A DNA stretch of 64,000 nt, taken from NCBI GenBank assembly GCA_947184155.2, contig CAMXCT020001483.1:51535-115534 (forward strand). The letters run 5' to 3'. Shown here piece after piece: positions 48,501-53,853 of this stretch (positions within the stretch are counted from its first letter, which is position 1; each line of letters starts with the position of its first letter). The stretch comes from Cladocopium goreaui. Taxonomy: Eukaryota > Sar > Dinophyceae > Suessiales > Symbiodiniaceae. A program made the position numbers and the translations under genes. The notes beneath the pieces are model-generated. The model was not told the DNA's origin. It saw only the letters and a list, made by a program, of their open reading frames with translations, and did not search any database.

Positions 48501-51500
48501 GCATTCGGATGGCGGCACCAACCCTTTTAACAGTCAATTCACCGTTGTCTGCAACATCTGCATCTACTAACACTCGTTTCTTGTCCTCGGCCGACAACAT
48601 CGAGCCTCGAAGCGTCACGTACGCCTGGAGGTCACTGAGCTGAAACTTCTTGCTGTTCAACTCAGTCCACATTATGTCAGCACGAGCAAGATAGGAATCT
48701 GCACTTTCGTCTCCCTTCTGCACACACTTGTAAAGGGCACGTTCGGCAAACTCGTACCTTTTTCCAGGTCGATCTGTCCCCAATGTCCACCAAGCAATTC
48801 TACGATCCTCTGAATGGACTTGCGGTCATTGACGACCAACTCCGATTGGTGCAGCTGAAGCTTCTTAAAAGCAGAGCCTGTGCAATTCAGAATTAGTCTT
48901 GTAGCAAGTTCTGTGTATTTTCCAGGGGGCCAAGCTTCGAGAATCAACGCCACTTTCTGTTGATACACATTCAGATCATCTTTGCTAGGGTCAAACGTCG
49001 GGACCAAGGTTGCCAGCTGGTTGCTAACATTACCTGATACACCTTCTGTTCCATCAGAGGCTTCGGCCATAGGAACCGCAGTTTCCTCCTCCACCTCCCT
49101 GGATACTTCCGTCTTTCTTTTGGTAACGGAGCTCCGCTACCAGTGTGATTGGTAGGGGACCAATCTACACTGGCAGCCCTTCCACCTCCAACAAGCGCAG
49201 CGTCACACCTTTTGTGACCGCACCTGCAAAAGTCTCAGGTTCCTGCAGCGATATCGGATTGCAGCAAGGCCTCCCAGGCCAATATGGTTTGCGAGCCCCT
49301 GGCTCCAAGCTGTTAAACAAACAAGCAGCACGGACGTCCACGTCCAAAACCAAATGGCAGAAGCACAACAATCCCGCCCTCCCACTCCAGGGCTATCCTG
49401 AGCCTAGGTGCTAAGGTCAAGGTAAACATGGTCTTTGGTGGAACGTCTGTTGGTGCAAACGGAGGTCCAACGGATTCATGTGGAGGTTGCAACGATATGG
49501 ATTCACAATACATATATATATATATGTATATATGTACATACATGCTTTGCTGCAAAATCCAGCATTTAGATCGTTGATTTCTCCATCCAAATCTCTGGTT
49601 TTGGGAATTTTCCCAGCGGCCGCTTGGGCCGCTTGGGCCGCTTGGGCAACTTGACGCGGCCAAGACACCCATGAGATTTCCCAGGATATTGTGGAAGAGT
49701 TCTGGCCCCTTCCATCCATCCTGGATGAAGGGCGAAATATCCATGATCAAATCTGGGAGCTACAGATGGGGATAACGAATTAATGATCATCAATAGATGA
49801 TACTACATGATTGATGATCACTTGATCTTAAATATCTGTGTTAAATATAGCTAAATTACGGTAGACCTAAAACCAACAAAGAGGAACATGTTTGTGTTAT
49901 TCTGTTGCATATATGATAAATATATGATGTGTTACATACGTGTGTATACACATATCAACCATTCCTCATAATCCGGACAATATTGGATCTTGGACATTAG
50001 ATCACTCAGACCAGGAAAATTTGAATGTTCGGCGTAGGTTTGACCACGGTATACCCAAAATTATGGCCATCAAATAACAGTGTTTTCCCAACATGTCTGG
50101 ACGAACCCGTATTTCATGTACCATCCGGTTATTTAACAGTTCGCCATGGAAAATCCCAACCATAAATGGAGGTTTATAGCTGGGAAAGTCATCTTTCTTT
50201 CTATGGGCCATCGACAAACCATGGCTATGTAACAAATTGGTGCATTGCCAACCGATGCCATTTCTACTTACCACCAGTCCAATGATGACTTGTTGCCATG
50301 ACTTGATGGTTGGCATTCACTAGTCACTTCACTGAGTAGGTCATATCAAACCGGAAAACTACTGGTTTTCCCATGCAAAAATATAGGTGAACCAGTCCCA
50401 CATGCTAACCTGCTAAGTGGGATGATAGCATAGATATTGAAAATCCAAGTGTATCCTTGCAAACCCTGAAAATATTCTATGGTTATTTATACTTCTACAT
50501 ATATAGGGGTTCCATATTATGCGGGTTCCATATCATGTATGCCAATTTAAAACTATAATCTAAATATAGTATATCTATATGCCTCTATATATATATATCA
50601 TAATCCATTGTAAAGGAATAAACAAAACAACTTTTTGTGGCAAATCCTAGCATAGACGTGGAAAATCCACTCATTATGTGTAGATCATCTCCGAAACCCC
50701 GACGGAAAAATCATACTGTGGGTTACAAAATCCTGCACCTTGGTTGAAACCCAACCAAAATCATGGGATGTTTAGCATCAACTGGTGCATCTCTATATTT
50801 CTCATGGTTCTGGGTCAATTATCTGGGAGTTTTCCCATTAATAATGGTGATTTTCCATCGTTTTTTGTATGTTTACCAGAGGGTAAACCATATGATTTAT
50901 GTTTAATCCCAAGATTTCACTAACCTGAAACTTGCGGTCATTTTGGGGATAGTCACCCCTAACCATCATTCCCAGTGAGGGAGAACAGTGAGGTCGTTTA
51001 TCATTAGTACCATATTTTCATATCACCAAATTTATATACAAACGTATGGCTAATCAATGATCCCCAATATGATCTTAATGGGATGATTTTAAGATCATAA
51101 ATATTCATAAATAATTTCCCGTAATTTCCCATTATATTATGTTTATGGAATTAATATTCCCATATCAATGGGAATTTCAGGATCCTAAATTGGAGGTACC
51201 TACCATATATTTTTGGCCTATTTTTCAGGCCTAAATTTCAGGGAATATCCCACAAGATATGGCCAAACATATGGTACAGTACCTCTATTTTAGGATCCTG
51301 AAATTCCCATATTTCTCATGGTTTAATCCCAAGATTTCTCCTCCGATCTCGCTCTCGCTCCTCCGAGTTGATCCGTCGGTTGCCATAGTTGGAGCCTGCC
51401 CAACCGACGCATGGCATCACTGCCGTGTAGCCCGCCTCGCGAGCAAAAATTCGTGTGGATATAACCAATATGGATGAGGATGTCTATACATATCTACATA

Positions 51501-53822
51501 TACATACATATACATATATATATATTTATTTATTTATTTATATATGTATGTATAAATATAACATCATATTATATATAATATATAATATTATATTATATAT
51601 AATATATAATATTATATTATATATAATATATAATATTATATATATATTATTATATATATAATATTAAATATAGAATATTAGATTATATATATATATATAG
51701 AGTAACCATTAAGACATCCATTTAGTTCGGGGGATTTATCAAACATGGCCTGCTGGAAAAACAAACATAGGCTGAAAAATACAGAAACCTCTTTCATGAC
51801 TTGGATGAGTATCTATAGTTATTCTATGGTCGTTTATACTACTGTCTTTATATATTATGGTTATATGATATTCATTATTCTATGAGTATCTATATATATA
51901 TATACCTAGGGCAAGCATGAAAAATTGGAGGTTATCCCAGCCAAACAAACTTCCAATTATAAGGCTTTTTCTAGTCGTCCTGGAGTAGATAGAATATGGA
52001 AAAATCCGGAAATCTTCACTAAAATGGGAAATATTCTAAATTATCTACTTCAGGATGATTAAACATATTAAACATAGAGCAAGAAGTGTTAAGCAAGATG
52101 TGTCTCTAAAATAGTGATAAATCTGTTCCTTTTCCATCTTAACTGGTCTTACTATAGATAGACATGTATTTATACGTATATATAACATTTTATAACCATG
52201 CATATATGTGATCGTAGCTACAGTTGGGTTAAAGTGATAACTATAGTTGGGTCATAAATTGTCACAAGCTATCAAAACATAGTTTAGTCATATGGATGAA
52301 ATAGATTGAAATATATAGCTAGTTCTGTTTTTACACTTAGTAAGTTCTATTTTCAAAAATAAAAACTCTTCGCAAATCCCCCGAATCCCCGTGGGGTTAA
52401 ACAACCACTGCTGGCTTCTATGGTTAAACAACCACTGTTTTTTCCTCCAGCTCCAGGAGTCTCGGGGGATCGCCAATATTAACCATCATTAACCACTACT
52501 ATTAACCATGATTCACCATTAACCATAGTTAATTATTGGAATGATAATTGTGAATAGTGGTTAATAATATGGTTAATAATATTATTGTTAATAAGTTTTA
52601 ATAATATTATTGTTAATAATATGGACCACCATTAATAATTGTTAATAATTGCTATCTATGGTTAATAGTGGTTAACAATGATTAATATGGTTAATAGTGG
52701 TTAATAATTGGAATAATTTCACTATTGACTATCGTTAACTATCATTGACTATCGTTAATTGTGATAGGGGATAATAGTAGGATAATCATGGTATAACAAT
52801 GGGATAATCATGGGATATCTAACTAATGAGGGTCAAACAACAATAAATCACCCATGACTGGGAATGGTTCGTACCTATAAAAATGGCTGATGACTGGGAG
52901 ATGGTTTATGAAATTGTTTTACCCACATTAATAATAATAGTAGCTATATGTTGATCATAGTATCCGTTATATCTATTTAAAATGGTGATCTTCCATAACA
53001 CCTGTCACCCTCTGGAAATGTGTTATATAGCTATGGAAGCCATTGCCCATTTGTTTCGATGATTTAACGTGTTGTTTAACAGGGATGAGTTTCGATGTTC
53101 TTGGGATCGTGACATACCAACCGAGGGGTCCAACCGACGTCAGTGTTCACATTATCCCCACATAGTGTTCACATCCCAATGAAACACCCTGGGCTTCATG
53201 ATCTTGAAATTGGCTACCTTAAAAAAAACCGATTGTTCAGAAGCTCGTCTTATCAGATATGCCCATCGGTCAACGAAGACTTTTTGGACAAACTCAATGA
53301 GTGTGAAAAACCACCCATTTTCGAAGGCAAATTCATCGATTGTGCATACTATATACCATCTGGTTATTTAACATAGCCATGGAAAATCCCTTATAAATGG
53401 AGGTTTTAATGGGAAAATCAGCTATAAATGGGCCATTTTCCATGGTATATATATATATATATATATCCTCTGGTAATCAAAAATGGCTGGAAAATCCCGT
53501 GTTTAGTTCGACGATTCTTCTAGCTATAAACCTGTGATTTTCCAATGGTTGGGGTGGGCATTTGACACAGGAGTCTCAACTGGTGCAACCCTATGGCATT
53601 GGGGGAAGCAGCTGTGGCACCAAAGGCTACTCCTATAGGTACAACTCCCAACTGATTGGTGGGAAATGTGATGTTTCTCTGCAACAAGAATTGCCGCTGG
53701 TCAATCTACATCTACATTTTGATCTGCGTGTATGTATGTATGTACGTACGTACGTACGTACGTACGTATCTATATATCTATGTATCTATGTATCTATGTA
53801 TCTATGTATCTATGTATGTATG

Positions 53823-53853
<31 letters not shown>

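Larger units (their letters stand above)
41137..49094 (-). pseudogene. Broken gag-pol of copia element 2
   Basis: Fragments in order on the minus strand: gag start 49094-~48764; gag/zinc knuckle/protease ~48762-47542 (knuckle CRLCNQVGHWKAEC; protease DLGA in place of DTGA); protease end and linker 47558-46014; methyltransferase-like module ~46030-45388; integrase/RT/RNase H 45387-41137. Breaks: one base missing in an A-run at 48759-48763; a 10-bp tandem duplication at 47545-47562 just after the protease motif; a shift near 46017; an in-frame TGA at 45388-45390. Integrase has D, D and E with 35 residues between the last two; RT has HVDDG at 42376-42387. Intact length would be similar to element 1. 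Confidence 0.9.
40864..49507 (-). mobile_element. Copia element 2: Ty1/copia LTR retrotransposon, minus strand
   Basis: Two 364-bp LTRs (40864-41227 and 49144-49507) differ at only two bases, so insertion was recent. PBS identical to element 1, short PPT, ATACAT duplications, insertion in a (TA)n tract. The internal region encodes the same domain order as element 1 but is broken by three frameshifts and one stop codon. It lies, in the same orientation, inside an intron of the amylase-like gene between exons 49656-49720 and 40682-40731. Confidence 0.95.
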
